Shown piece after piece: positions 1 through 7,400 of a stretch of 13,291 nt of DNA; within the stretch, counting starts at the first letter, position 1; every line of letters starts with the position of its first letter. This DNA is from JBGSYN01 sp964412385 (GTDB lineage: Bacteria; Pseudomonadota; Alphaproteobacteria; Geminicoccales; Geminicoccaceae). The translations under genes were made by a program, and so were the position numbers. Where the stretch lies: contig CAYPOV010000110.1 of the NCBI GenBank assembly GCA_964412385.1, forward strand, positions 1 through 13,291, in the 5' to 3' direction. The notes below the pieces were generated by a model that saw nothing but the letters and a program-made list of their open reading frames with translations, did no database searches and was not told where the DNA came from.

Positions 1-3
1 AAT

Positions 4-258
4 TGCACGAACTAATTCAATTCGATGCCGTCGGGCCGAGGCTCATACAAAAATGCACGAACGAATTCACGTCCGGAGTTTGCCACACGATCAAGCGCGA
101 TTGCCTGGAATCCCAGGCGGCGCCTGCCTCAGAGCCTCAGTCCCAAGTCCCCCGAGGGGTCTGGGGATTTGGCAAATCCCCAGAAAAACCAATCTTTCAC
201 AATTTTTTACAAAAACGATCCCAAGAGTTCTTTCGTCAAAAAATGCACAAACGAATTC
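4..258. repeat. Three spaced copies of a 15-nt direct repeat
   Basis: Copies lie at 4-18 (TGCACGAACTAATTC), 54-68 (TGCACGAACGAATTC) and 244-258 (TGCACAAACGAATTC). Each differs from the middle copy at one position. Copies 2 and 3 are both preceded by an A-rich run of five to six bases. The spacing (50 and 190 bases) is irregular, so this is not a CRISPR array. The role is unknown; a protein-binding site or the ends of a small dispersed repeat family are possible. Confidence 0.6.
161..183. repeat. Near-perfect 23-bp palindrome
   Basis: The arms CTGGGGATTTG (161-171) and CAAATCCCCAG (173-183) are exact reverse complements around a single central base. As RNA it would fold with a loop of a few bases. 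On the minus strand, the direction of the upstream SIMPL gene, a T run precedes rather than follows the stem, and on the plus strand an A run follows. It therefore does not match a normal rho-independent terminator, and an operator-like site or a processing hairpin remain possible. Confidence 0.55.
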
Positions 259-264
259 GTGGGG

Positions 265-996
265 TTAGTCGCGGAGGGTGTATTCGAGCGTGGCGACGAC
301 TCGGATGCGTTTGTTGCGTTGCTGGGGCTCGAATAGGCCTTGGACCTGATCCCGTGGAAGGATTTGAAAGAGGCCTTGATTGGCGCGGCGGATGCGGCCG
401 AGGGTGCTTTGGCTGTCGGTGGCAAATTGCTGGGCGGCCTCGCGGGCGTTGGCGGTAGCTTCGGCGATCATCTCGGGCTTGATGGCGTTGAGCCGAGTAA
501 AGATGAAGCTCGGGCCGGCGTTGGCGCCTTGAGTGCCGCCGAGGACGACGCCTTGGGCGATCAGCTCGCTCGTCTGGCTGTGGGCTTGGATGACCGTGTC
601 GACATCTGTTGTTCGAACCAGGATGGTTTGCTCGATGATGTAGCGGCTTTCGACAGGACCGGAGCGGAAGGCTTGAGCAAGAAGGTCCTGGACTTGGACG
701 GAGGAGGTCTCGATGGCGTCGGCGGCGATGCCGGCGGCTTCCAAGAAGCGGCGGATGATGCTGGCGTCCTCGGTGATCTCGGCTTGGACGGTGGCAAGAT
801 CATTGCCGGTTGTGGTGAAGCTGATGGGCCAGACAGCAAGATCGGCTTCGACGTCGCGTTCGGCAAGGCCTTTGACGGTGACGAAGCGGTCACCGAGGCG
901 GGCTTGCTCGAAGCCACTGCCGACCAAAAAACCGGCTGCGGCGATGCCAATTGCAAGGACCGTTGACCCGGTCATCAGGCCGATGAGGCGGCTCAT
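265..996 (-). CDS. SIMPL-domain (DUF541) protein, membrane-anchored
   Basis: A 243-residue protein of the SIMPL/DUF541 family, to which the E. coli periplasmic protein YggE also belongs. Residues about 4-26 form a single hydrophobic N-terminal segment (signal peptide or anchor), so the rest should lie in the periplasm. The family signature is seen in the VTVKGLAERDVEADLAVWP stretch (39-57) and in FTRLNAIKPEMIAEATANA (166-184). The length is normal for the family. The biochemical role is not established; relatives have been linked to oxidative stress and to binding partners at the envelope. The ATG shares bases with the TGA of the upstream diguanylate cyclase gene (ATGA overlap), which fixes the start and implies translational coupling. 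Nothing looks broken. Confidence 0.9.
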   Translation of the reverse strand: MSRLIGLMTGSTVLAIGIAAAGFLVGSGFEQARLGDRFVTVKGLAERDVEADLAVWPISFTTTGNDLATVQAEITEDASIIRRFLEAAGIAADAIETSSVQVQDLLAQAFRSGPVESRYIIEQTILVRTTDVDTVIQAHSQTSELIAQGVVLGGTQGANAGPSFIFTRLNAIKPEMIAEATANAREAAQQFATDSQSTLGRIRRANQGLFQILPRDQVQGLFEPQQRNKRIRVVATLEYTLRD

Positions 997-1832
997 GAGG
1001 TGTTTTCCTTCGGTTCGTGTTGGCTGCCGCTGACGCGGCCGCCGCCTCGTTGTTTGCTGCGGTAGAGCCTGGTGTCGGCGCGGCGGATCCAGTTATCGAT
1101 GGAGTTGTCATTGGCGAACTCTGCGACGCCAGCGCTGAAGCTCAGGGTGAGAGATTGGCCGCCATGATCAAAGGCGCGTTGCTGCAGCTCGCGGAGGACC
1201 CTTTCGGCGACGGTGATAGCCTCTTTTTCCTCGGTTTCAGGGAGAAGGGCCACGAATTCGTCACCGCCGAGCCGGGCGAAGACATCGGCGGCGCGAAGTC
1301 TTGAGGTCAGGTCCTGCGCGAATGATCTGAGGACGGCGTCGCCCTCGATGTGGCCGAGCTGGTCGTTGATTTGTTTGAAGCCGTCGATATCAAACAGGAT
1401 CAAGGAGAGTGGCCTGCCGTAGCGTTTGAAGCGCTCGATCTCAAGGGCGGATTGTTCGTAGAAGGATTGGCGATTGGGGATCCCGGTCATGGAGTCGAGG
1501 CGGGCGAGGCGCTCGAGCTCACGGTTGGCAGCCTCAAGGTCGCGGATGGTTGTGTGGAGGTCTTCGGTACGGCGGCGGACAGTCCGACGGAGCGAGAAGT
1601 AGTGAGTACTTAGCAGCACGGCGATCGCCAGGATGAGGATGAGGATGGCGGGCGATAGCCAACTCGGTTCGGCTGATGGCGGTGTGACGGCACCTGCGCT
1701 CGATGCAGCCAGACACAGCATGCCGGCCAAGGCCGCTACTCTGGTGCGCTCCGGCGGTGCGACGCCGCCAAGAGCGAATAAAACTGGTGCCCGTCCGCCC
1801 GTTCGGTCCAACGCGCGGTCCCCTCTTGTCAT
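993..1832 (-). CDS. Membrane-bound GGDEF diguanylate cyclase
   Basis: A 279-residue protein predicted to make cyclic di-GMP from two GTP. The N-terminal third has two hydrophobic stretches (about 33-49 and 61-77), then a basic helix likely to form a coiled coil (82-112), then the GGDEF domain (about 113-270). The domain opens with a DSMTGIPNR-type motif (113-121), has the metal-binding FDIDGFK (147-153), and an intact GGDEF signature at 189-193. An inhibitory I-site RxxD (R180-D183) lies exactly five residues ahead of it, so product feedback inhibition is expected. No separate sensory domain is visible. AGGAG lies just upstream of the chosen ATG. The gene is followed with a 4-base overlap by the SIMPL gene, suggesting an envelope-linked pair. 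Activity is predicted, not shown. Confidence 0.92.
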   Translation of the reverse strand: MTRGDRALDRTGGRAPVLFALGGVAPPERTRVAALAGMLCLAASSAGAVTPPSAEPSWLSPAILILILAIAVLLSTHYFSLRRTVRRRTEDLHTTIRDLEAANRELERLARLDSMTGIPNRQSFYEQSALEIERFKRYGRPLSLILFDIDGFKQINDQLGHIEGDAVLRSFAQDLTSRLRAADVFARLGGDEFVALLPETEEKEAITVAERVLRELQQRAFDHGGQSLTLSFSAGVAEFANDNSIDNWIRRADTRLYRSKQRGGGRVSGSQHEPKENTS

Positions 1833-1983
1833 CGGCTCCTGCTCTCTCCAACGGCAGCATGTTGCGTGACGTGTTGGGACCTACAAGGATGAAGCGGCAG
1901 TTTCCAGAGGCTTCGTGCTCGGCGTTATGGGATCGTAATGCAACAGCGCGCGCTCAATGGTTGCCGGATCTTGGAACGTCGCG
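1833..1983. other. Intergenic spacer between diguanylate cyclase and enolase-family gene
   Basis: These 151 bases separate the end of the catabolic operon from the start of the diguanylate cyclase gene, both on the minus strand. The spacer should hold the promoter of the cyclase unit and perhaps the end of the operon transcript. I see an AGGAG ribosome-binding site close to 1832 but no convincing -35/-10 pair, and no GC-rich hairpin followed by T. No gene is evident. Confidence 0.5.
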
Positions 1984-3186
1984 TCAGTCGAAGAAGTCTT
2001 TGTCTTCGTCACGCAGATAGGGTTGCGTCTTGTCGGGATTGAGGTCGACGCCCATGCCGGGTGTGTCCCAGACTTTGATGTGGCTGTTCTCTATCAGGGG
2101 GTCGGGCAGGCCATCGACAATATCATACCACCAGTCCGGATCGCCATTGGGGCACTCAAAGGCGATGAAGTTCGGTGGCAGTGTCGCTGAGACTTGGAGC
2201 AGTGCGGCGAGACCCAAGAGACCGTCGCCGGTGCCGTGAGGCGCCATCAGAATGCCATGGAGATCGGCATATTCCGCGACCCATTTGAGTTCGGCGATGC
2301 CACCGATGTCGCAAGGATCAGGGCCGATAATATTGACGGCATGCTTTTCGATGAGGTCCTTGAAATTCTGGCGAAGGTAGATTTGCTCGCCGGTATGAAC
2401 CGGTGTCGAGGTGCTATGGGTCAGATCCCTATAGACGTCGGCGTTGACGAAGGGCGTGTAGTCGCCGGTGAGGATGTCCTCAATCCACATGACATTGAGG
2501 TGCTCGATGGCCTTGGCAAAGCGAATGGCGTCAGGGACGGTCCAGCCGGGGCCGCAATCAAGGGCGAGGCCGATATCGTCACCGAGCACAGCTTTCATCG
2601 CTTCGACACAAGCGATGATGTGCTTCAAACCCTTTTCGGTAAGTAGTCCGGTGCTGCGATCGCCAGCGAAAGTATGACCGTCAGGATGTTCACCGTAGAA
2701 GAAGTCGGGAACATGCCGCGGCATCGGGCTGTGAAAACCGATACCCTGCTTGATGATCGAAAAGCCGTAAGGCAGATCCTTCATCCATTGCATGTTGCGC
2801 GCATAGGCCTCGGGTGAGTGATCGCCGTCAAAGACTTTGCGAAAAGCCCCGTTATAGACGCGGACCTTGTCTCTGACCTTGCCGCCGAGGAGCTTATGGA
2901 CAGGCAGACCGGCAGCTTTGCCGGCTATGTCCCAAAGCGCCATTTCGATCGCACTGACAGCACTGCCGTAAGGTTTGAAGCTGCCTCGCTGACGAATCCG
3001 CTGCATGACGCGCTCTACGTCCGTAGGGTCGCGCCCGAGCAGCACTTCCTTGAAGTGTATGACAAAAGGCTTGATGTAGGTCTTAGCCTTTTCCACTTCG
3101 CCAAGGCCGTAAATGCCTTCGTCTGTATTAATGCGAACAACAGGATTATTGCCGATTACCGCACATTTGAGATCGGTGATCTTCAT
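1984..3186 (-). CDS. Mandelate racemase/muconate lactonizing enzyme family (enolase superfamily) protein
   Basis: A 400-residue enolase-superfamily enzyme. Such enzymes remove a proton next to a carboxylate and use the enolate for dehydration, epimerisation or cycloisomerisation. The N-terminal capping domain (about 1-110) precedes a TIM barrel. The three expected metal ligands are D210 (LALD), E236 (WIED) and E267 (HTGE). A His-Asp dyad is suggested by D290 (GPD) and H317 (APHG). Where many relatives have KxK on the second barrel strand, this protein reads K146-Q-G, and the residue two after D210 is G rather than H, N or K. The substrate therefore cannot be assigned. The start at MKITDLK is chosen because it begins the canonical first strand and lies 25 bases after the RraA-like gene; the frame stays open upstream but would overlap that gene. 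It is the last gene of the operon, probably a sugar-acid dehydratase or related enzyme. Confidence 0.88.
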   Translation of the reverse strand: MKITDLKCAVIGNNPVVRINTDEGIYGLGEVEKAKTYIKPFVIHFKEVLLGRDPTDVERVMQRIRQRGSFKPYGSAVSAIEMALWDIAGKAAGLPVHKLLGGKVRDKVRVYNGAFRKVFDGDHSPEAYARNMQWMKDLPYGFSIIKQGIGFHSPMPRHVPDFFYGEHPDGHTFAGDRSTGLLTEKGLKHIIACVEAMKAVLGDDIGLALDCGPGWTVPDAIRFAKAIEHLNVMWIEDILTGDYTPFVNADVYRDLTHSTSTPVHTGEQIYLRQNFKDLIEKHAVNIIGPDPCDIGGIAELKWVAEYADLHGILMAPHGTGDGLLGLAALLQVSATLPPNFIAFECPNGDPDWWYDIVDGLPDPLIENSHIKVWDTPGMGVDLNPDKTQPYLRDEDKDFFD

Positions 3187-3211
3187 TGACAGACTTACTT
3201 TCCCTTTGGGC

Positions 3212-3964
3212 TCATGACTTGGCTGGTTGCGTCTTGAGCCATTCATCATATTCCGGCCGCGCAGCATCCGAGAGTGGGTAATAGCGTCTGAGGTCACCGC
3301 CTTCTGCGAGCTTGATGCGAACGAAGTCTTCCCACTCGTGACGCGTATGAGCCTCCCGGATCAATTCCTCCGCCATGCCAACGGGAACAACGACAGCGCC
3401 ATCATTATCCGCAACAATGATATCGCCTGGCATCACCAAGCAGCCGCCGCAGGCGATCGGAACGTTGACACCAAACGGCATGATATCGGTCTGAGTGTGG
3501 AAATTGGGTGTAACGCCGCGAATCCACAATCCGAGATCGATCTTTTCGATATTGTCGATGTCGCGAACACATCCGTCGATCACGACGCCCTGACCGCCTT
3601 TGCCTCGAAAGTAGGTGAGCATCATTTCGCCAAAGACGCCGCTCCGCATATCGCCGCGTGCGTTGACAACGACAATATCCCCAGGCTCGGTATGGTAGAG
3701 AACGTGCCGATGCAACTGCTTCTCAGGCTCGGCGTACTCGTCCTCGCCGTATAGGTCTTCGCGCTTCGGCATGAAATCCAATGTCAAGGCCGGCCCCGCA
3801 ATGCGCCGACCTTTGGTCCATGCAATCGGGCCTGCGATGTGGGAATTGCGTACACCCATATGAAAAAGCGTGCTGGAGGCGGTGGCAGCTCCCATTTCTT
3901 TGACAGCATCGATCAGTTCCTGCCGTGGTCGAACAATATCCTCAGTCTTGATTGCATCGCTCAT
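3212..3964 (-). CDS. RraA/HMG-aldolase-like family protein
   Basis: A 250-residue member of the RraA-like family, which includes 4-hydroxy-4-methyl-2-oxoglutarate/4-carboxy-4-hydroxy-2-oxoadipate aldolases (metal-dependent class II pyruvate aldolases) and the RNase E regulator RraA. The family core is clear: GDIVVVNARGD (95-105), then GVFGE (109-113), then VVIDGCVRD (127-135), whose R134-D135 pair corresponds to the substrate- and metal-binding Arg-Asp of the aldolases. GDIIVADNDGAVVVP (180-194) closes the core. At 250 residues it is longer than E. coli RraA (about 160) and closer to the aldolase-type proteins. The start has a good GGAGAGG upstream. Its place between importer genes and an enolase-family enzyme favours a catabolic aldolase or related lyase over an RNase regulator; the substrate is unknown. 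Confidence 0.87.
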   Translation of the reverse strand: MSDAIKTEDIVRPRQELIDAVKEMGAATASSTLFHMGVRNSHIAGPIAWTKGRRIAGPALTLDFMPKREDLYGEDEYAEPEKQLHRHVLYHTEPGDIVVVNARGDMRSGVFGEMMLTYFRGKGGQGVVIDGCVRDIDNIEKIDLGLWIRGVTPNFHTQTDIMPFGVNVPIACGGCLVMPGDIIVADNDGAVVVPVGMAEELIREAHTRHEWEDFVRIKLAEGGDLRRYYPLSDAARPEYDEWLKTQPAKS

Positions 3965-4015
3965 GATAAGGCCTCTCCCTCAAGTCAATCGTCGGCCACA
4001 ATTCAGGCGTGGGCC

Positions 4016-4253
4016 TCAGCGCCAAAAAGAACTCGATCCCGGTTGCAGATGCGCGCGTGCCACATCGTCGTTCAGCGTCATTCCGTGGCCGCGCCGCTCG
4101 GCCCGCCCAATGAAGCCGTTGTTGATAATGATCCTGTCCACGGCAAGACCGGGAACGCTACCATTCGTTTCAAGCCTCACCAAGACCCAAGATTTTTTCC
4201 TTGAATGACCGCTGTCGATAGCCAGGTCGATTTCAATTCGGCCTACTCGTCAT
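4016..4253 (-). pseudogene. Remnant of a second enolase-superfamily gene (internally deleted)
   Basis: About 79 codons are open on the minus strand from about 4252 to the TGA at 4016-4018, with no usable start in that frame. The front half reads IEIDLAIDSGHSRKKSWVL followed by VRLETNG, like the N-terminal strands of mandelate racemase-type proteins; the intact copy has NPVVRINTDEG at the matching place. The second half reads GFIGRAERRGHGM then TLNDDVARAHL and stops, like the usual C-terminus of the family (the intact copy has PGMGVDLNPD). The whole catalytic barrel between them is missing. An ATG at 4251-4253 starts MTSRP in another frame and runs into the remnant with a one-base shift, which suggests a frameshift as well. 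It lies between the ATPase and RraA-like genes. The assignment rests on eye-level similarity only. Confidence 0.5.
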
Positions 4254-4262
4254 CGTCAAGTC

Positions 4263-5357
4263 TCAATGGGTCGCTAATGACTGGCCGGTCTCGCCATCGA
4301 ACAAATGAATATGGTCTTGGTCAAATTCGAGCCATATCTTGTCGTCAGGATGAAGTCGTGTACCCGCAGGTACGCTGACCACGGTCGACACACCACCAAG
4401 ATTGACATGCGCGTAGGTGATATCGCCTGTGGGCTCGACCGTGTAGATGCTGGCAGGAATGGCACCATCGCGTGCCTCTTGAAGAAGATTCATCGTGCTG
4501 TGGCGCGCTCCCAGGACAATTTTTCGGGTTTCGGCCCTTCGGACTTTTTCAGTGTTGTCAGGTGACAGGCCGACGCTCCAATCAGGTCCAGTAAGGCGCG
4601 CTTGTTCGCCCTGGATAGCGCACTCAACCTCGAGAAGATTCATAGCTGGGCTACCAACAAATCCCGCAACAAAGGTGTTCACAGGCTCTGCAAAGACACG
4701 GTCCGGAGTGTCATATTGCTGCAGCAAACCATCACTCATGACCGCCATCCTATCCGCCATTGTCATCGCCTCGAGTTGGTCATGCGTAACGTAAACGACA
4801 GTGGCGTTAAGGTCCTGATGAAAGCGCTTGAGCTCCGAGCGCATCTGCACGCGCAATTTGGCGTCGAGATTGGAGAGCGGCTCGTCCATCAAAAAAACTT
4901 TGGGATCTCGGACCAACGCACGCCCCAGCGCCACGCGCTGCTGTTGTCCTCCAGAGAGTTCGCGCGGTCGCCTTTCCAGGAGATGGCTAATATCTAGAAC
5001 TTTCGCCGCCTCTTGAACTTTCTTATCGATGTCAGCCGTGTTGTACTTCCGCATCTTGAGAGGAAAAGCCAAATTCTTGTAGACTGACTTGTTTGGGTAG
5101 AGCGCATAATTTTGAAATACCATGGCAATGTCGCGATCCTTTGGATCGAGATCATTGACCAAACGTTCGCCAATCCGAATGTCACCATCGGTGATGTCGA
5201 TCAGCCCCGCAATCAGATTGAGCGTTGTGGTCTTACCGCAGCCCGAGGGACCGACCAAGGCCACGAACTCGCCATCCGCGACATTGAAGGTCACATTATC
5301 AACGGCAATGACATTGCCATAGACTTTCACAACCTCTTTGAGGTCGACTTCAGCCAT
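4263..5357 (-). CDS. ugpC: Sugar ABC transporter ATP-binding protein (MalK/UgpC type)
   Basis: A 364-residue ATPase that drives a carbohydrate-type ABC importer from the cytoplasmic face. All catalytic motifs are present: Walker A GPSGCGKTT (36-44), Q-loop Q82, signature LSGGQQQR (134-141), Walker B VFLMDEP (154-160), D-loop SNLD (162-165) and switch H192 in VTHDQ. About 130 C-terminal residues form the TOBE/MalK-type regulatory domain. The length fits MalK/UgpC/MsmK proteins. AAGGGAA lies a few bases before the ATG. It follows the two permease genes in the minus operon and is the only ATPase in the window, so it may also energise the divergent importer. The symbol follows the common family name; the transported substrate is not implied to be glycerol phosphate. 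Confidence 0.93.
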   Translation of the reverse strand: MAEVDLKEVVKVYGNVIAVDNVTFNVADGEFVALVGPSGCGKTTTLNLIAGLIDITDGDIRIGERLVNDLDPKDRDIAMVFQNYALYPNKSVYKNLAFPLKMRKYNTADIDKKVQEAAKVLDISHLLERRPRELSGGQQQRVALGRALVRDPKVFLMDEPLSNLDAKLRVQMRSELKRFHQDLNATVVYVTHDQLEAMTMADRMAVMSDGLLQQYDTPDRVFAEPVNTFVAGFVGSPAMNLLEVECAIQGEQARLTGPDWSVGLSPDNTEKVRRAETRKIVLGARHSTMNLLQEARDGAIPASIYTVEPTGDITYAHVNLGGVSTVVSVPAGTRLHPDDKIWLEFDQDHIHLFDGETGQSLATH

Positions 5358-5415
5358 TCTGTATTCCCTTTACGGACAGCCTGTTCTTGCACATGTCAAT
5401 GTCGGTCATTACTTG

Positions 5416-6339
5416 TCAGGACTTGACGGCACCTTCGGTCAACGCACGCACGAAGTATTTCTGAAGGATCAAAAATAGCACGACCACCGGCACACTCATG
5501 ATAAACGAAGCCGCCATCAACCCAGGCCAATTAGTGGCGTATTCCGAAAAGAAACGCTGCAGACCAACCGGAAGTGTCAGGAGTTCGTCATTGTTCAAAA
5601 ATGTCAGCGCATAGACATACTCATTCCATGCCGAGATGAAGGAGTAAATCGCTGTCGCGACAATACCCGGCGCTGAGAGAGGCATGACCACCAGAATAAA
5701 CGCTTGAAACCGCGTCGCGCCATCAATTCTCGCGGCCTGCTCGAGCTGTATCGGGATATTGTCGTAGAAACCCTTGAGTAACCAGATCGAAAGAGGAAGT
5801 CCAAAGGTCAAATAGGTAATAATCAGCGAAGCATGTGTATTCACAAGATAGAAGAACCGCATCATAATAAAGAGCGGCATTAAAAACACGACCGCGGGGA
5901 ACATGTTTCGGAATAGGACTGCGAAGAACCAGAACTTGCGTCCAGGGAAACGAAATCTCGAAAAAGCGTAAGCAGCCGGTACGGCGACAGCCACACCTAA
6001 GACAGTCGTTGCGGCGGAGACGTAGACCGAATTCCACAAAAAACGAAGAAATTCACCGCCGACCTGGCTCGTCGGCGACAGCAGCCTCCGATACTCTTCA
6101 AAGGTTATGTTAGTGGGTATCCATTCGGGCGGATATTGCAGAGCGCCGAACTGCGTCTTGATGGAGGTCATGAACATCCAGAGCATCGGCAGGATCGCGA
6201 ATAGCAATAGGATGACGAGGAACACCCAGCCGATGGGCCCCCACGCGTCGCCCTTTTTCTTGCGCTTTTTCTTCTGTGAGGCGCGAAGCAGTGCTTCGGC
6301 ACGAGCAGCCGTCGTCGGCGCCACTTGGGTTGCAGCCAT
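5416..6339 (-). CDS. Carbohydrate ABC transporter permease (MalG type)
   Basis: An inner-membrane permease of 307 residues, belonging to the binding-protein-dependent transport family of MalG. About six hydrophobic segments are visible, the first near residues 35-58. The cytoplasmic EAA loop that docks on the ATPase is at about 200-225, with the core EQAARIDGATRFQAF and a conserved G near its end. The protein ends in FVRALTEGAVKS, a typical MalG-like tail. An unusually basic KKKRKKK stretch (23-29) precedes the first membrane segment. I chose the ATG at 6339 rather than the one at 6378 because a GAGAGG ribosome-binding site overlaps the upstream stop codon (6344) and the longer form would overlap the neighbouring permease. 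It pairs with the MalF-type permease encoded just upstream. Confidence 0.92.
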   Translation of the reverse strand: MAATQVAPTTAARAEALLRASQKKKRKKKGDAWGPIGWVFLVILLLFAILPMLWMFMTSIKTQFGALQYPPEWIPTNITFEEYRRLLSPTSQVGGEFLRFLWNSVYVSAATTVLGVAVAVPAAYAFSRFRFPGRKFWFFAVLFRNMFPAVVFLMPLFIMMRFFYLVNTHASLIITYLTFGLPLSIWLLKGFYDNIPIQLEQAARIDGATRFQAFILVVMPLSAPGIVATAIYSFISAWNEYVYALTFLNNDELLTLPVGLQRFFSEYATNWPGLMAASFIMSVPVVVLFLILQKYFVRALTEGAVKS

Positions 6340-6343
6340 CGCG

Positions 6344-7300
6344 CTACCTCTCGTCCTTGAATGCCAGCGCCCGGACATAAAAGTATCCGAGAATGATCAT
6401 CACAAAGAACAGGATGACCGAATAGGCCGACGCCAAACCGAAGCGAATGCGCCCAAATGCAAGCTGATAAATTTGGGTGATCCAGATATCGGACGCCCCC
6501 GCAGGACCACCTCCCGTCATGACCCATGGGATCGTGAAGGACTGGTTGAGATTGGCGACAAGGAGCAAGAGCACGGTGATCAGAATTACACCTTTAAGGT
6601 GTGGCACAGTCACGTGCCAGAAACGCTGCCAGGTACTCGCACCATCGACCATGGCAGCTCTCAATAACTGCTCGGGTACGGTCTGAAGGCCGGCAAGCAG
6701 CATGATCATCGCGAACGGAAATTCTTTCCAAACATTCACAACTATCAAAGAGGGCAAGACCAAATCGATATTGTCCAGAAAGTTGATCGGCTCATTGCTC
6801 AAACCCAATTGTACGGAAATGGCACCCAAGACACCGTAGTCGCTGTGGTAAATCCAGCGCCAGACATAGGAGGCCGCAACAGCACTAATAACAAAAGGAA
6901 CTAAGAGAATGCCCCGGGTGATTGCCCTTCCCGGAAACTCCCTATTGAGGACAAGCGCCGCGCCCAGGAACAGGACAAATGCAAAGAAAGTCGAGAACAC
7001 GGTCCAAATGAATGTGTTCCACGTCACTTCATGGAAGCTACGGCTCGTCAATATACGCGTGTAATTGTCGATACCGACAAAGATTTTATCATCGAGTGCA
7101 AGGCTAGGCGGCGTGTCGAAGAATGAAAGATAAATGGTAAAGTAAATCGGATAGCCGATCACCAAAAACATCACAAAAAGGGCCGGCAGAATGTAAAGGT
7201 AATCCGACCGGGATTGCCATGTCTCGACGAGAATGTTCGGCTTTTTGTATGTCTTCAGACGCGCGGCGGAAACACCGCCAGGCGTAAGTGCCGTTGCCAA
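6344..7300 (-). CDS. Sugar ABC transporter permease (MalF type)
   Basis: An inner-membrane permease of the MalF/UgpA type. Six hydrophobic segments follow a cytoplasmic N-terminus; the first is a YILPALFVMFLVIGYPIYF stretch. The EAA loop has the core EQLLRAAMVDGASTWQRFW, about 110 residues before the C-terminus. No ATG is available at the N-terminus. The frame is open from a TTG at 7348, but that codon sits inside the T run of the terminator at 7347-7382 and has no ribosome-binding site. The TTG at 7300, with GAAGG about ten bases upstream, seems better (318 residues), though the choice is uncertain. The stop is five bases before the next permease start, so the two are tightly coupled. Together they form the channel for the binding protein encoded upstream. 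Confidence 0.88.
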   Translation of the reverse strand: MATALTPGGVSAARLKTYKKPNILVETWQSRSDYLYILPALFVMFLVIGYPIYFTIYLSFFDTPPSLALDDKIFVGIDNYTRILTSRSFHEVTWNTFIWTVFSTFFAFVLFLGAALVLNREFPGRAITRGILLVPFVISAVAASYVWRWIYHSDYGVLGAISVQLGLSNEPINFLDNIDLVLPSLIVVNVWKEFPFAMIMLLAGLQTVPEQLLRAAMVDGASTWQRFWHVTVPHLKGVILITVLLLLVANLNQSFTIPWVMTGGGPAGASDIWITQIYQLAFGRIRFGLASAYSVILFFVMIILGYFYVRALAFKDER

Positions 7301-7346
7301 GCTTTTCGGTCCTTCAAAATTATCGTTTTGAGCGCGATGGCTTCTC

Positions 7347-7382
7347 AAAAAAATCCCCGGCGCCCAATCTAAGCGCCGGGGA
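7347..7382 (-). terminator. Intrinsic terminator between binding-protein and permease genes
   Basis: On the minus strand, a perfect 10-bp stem (TCCCCGGCGC paired with GCGCCGGGGA, 7354-7363 and 7373-7382) with a 9-base loop is followed directly by seven T. It begins 18 bases after the stop codon of the binding-protein gene and ends where the permease frame opens. Partial readthrough here would give more binding protein than permease, a known arrangement in ABC importer operons. Confidence 0.85.
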
Positions 7383-7400
7383 CGTCATGGTCATGCGTGA

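Larger units (their letters stand above)
1..264. other. Non-coding region with repeats and small hairpins
   Basis: No convincing gene is seen here; the open frames are short and unlike any protein I recognise. The stretch lies downstream of the SIMPL gene. It holds three direct repeats of the form TGCAC(G/A)AAC(G/T)AATTC, the inverted repeat GCCTGG-AATC-CCAGGC at 103-118, a short CCCC-GA-GGGG hairpin near 150-159, and a larger near-perfect palindrome at 161-183. No run of T follows these hairpins on either strand in the way an intrinsic terminator needs. Confidence 0.6.

Noticed and set aside
161..183. Reading the palindrome as a terminator of the SIMPL transcript
   Set aside because: On the minus strand the T run comes before the stem and not after it.
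4..258. CRISPR-like array from the three repeats
   Set aside because: There are only three copies of 15 bases with unequal spacing and no cas genes.
3..458. A 151-codon plus-strand frame at the window start
   Set aside because: It spans the repeats and hairpins, has an implausible composition with many R, W and C residues, and overlaps the SIMPL gene.
340..966. A 208-codon plus-strand frame opposite the SIMPL gene
   Set aside because: It is antisense to a clear SIMPL-domain gene, has a repetitive D/G/A-rich composition typical of a GC-rich shadow, and resembles no family.
3187..3297. N-terminal extension of the enolase-family gene to an ATG at 3297
   Set aside because: The extra 37 residues lack family similarity and would overlap the RraA-like gene by more than 80 bases; MKITDLK at 3186 begins the canonical first strand.
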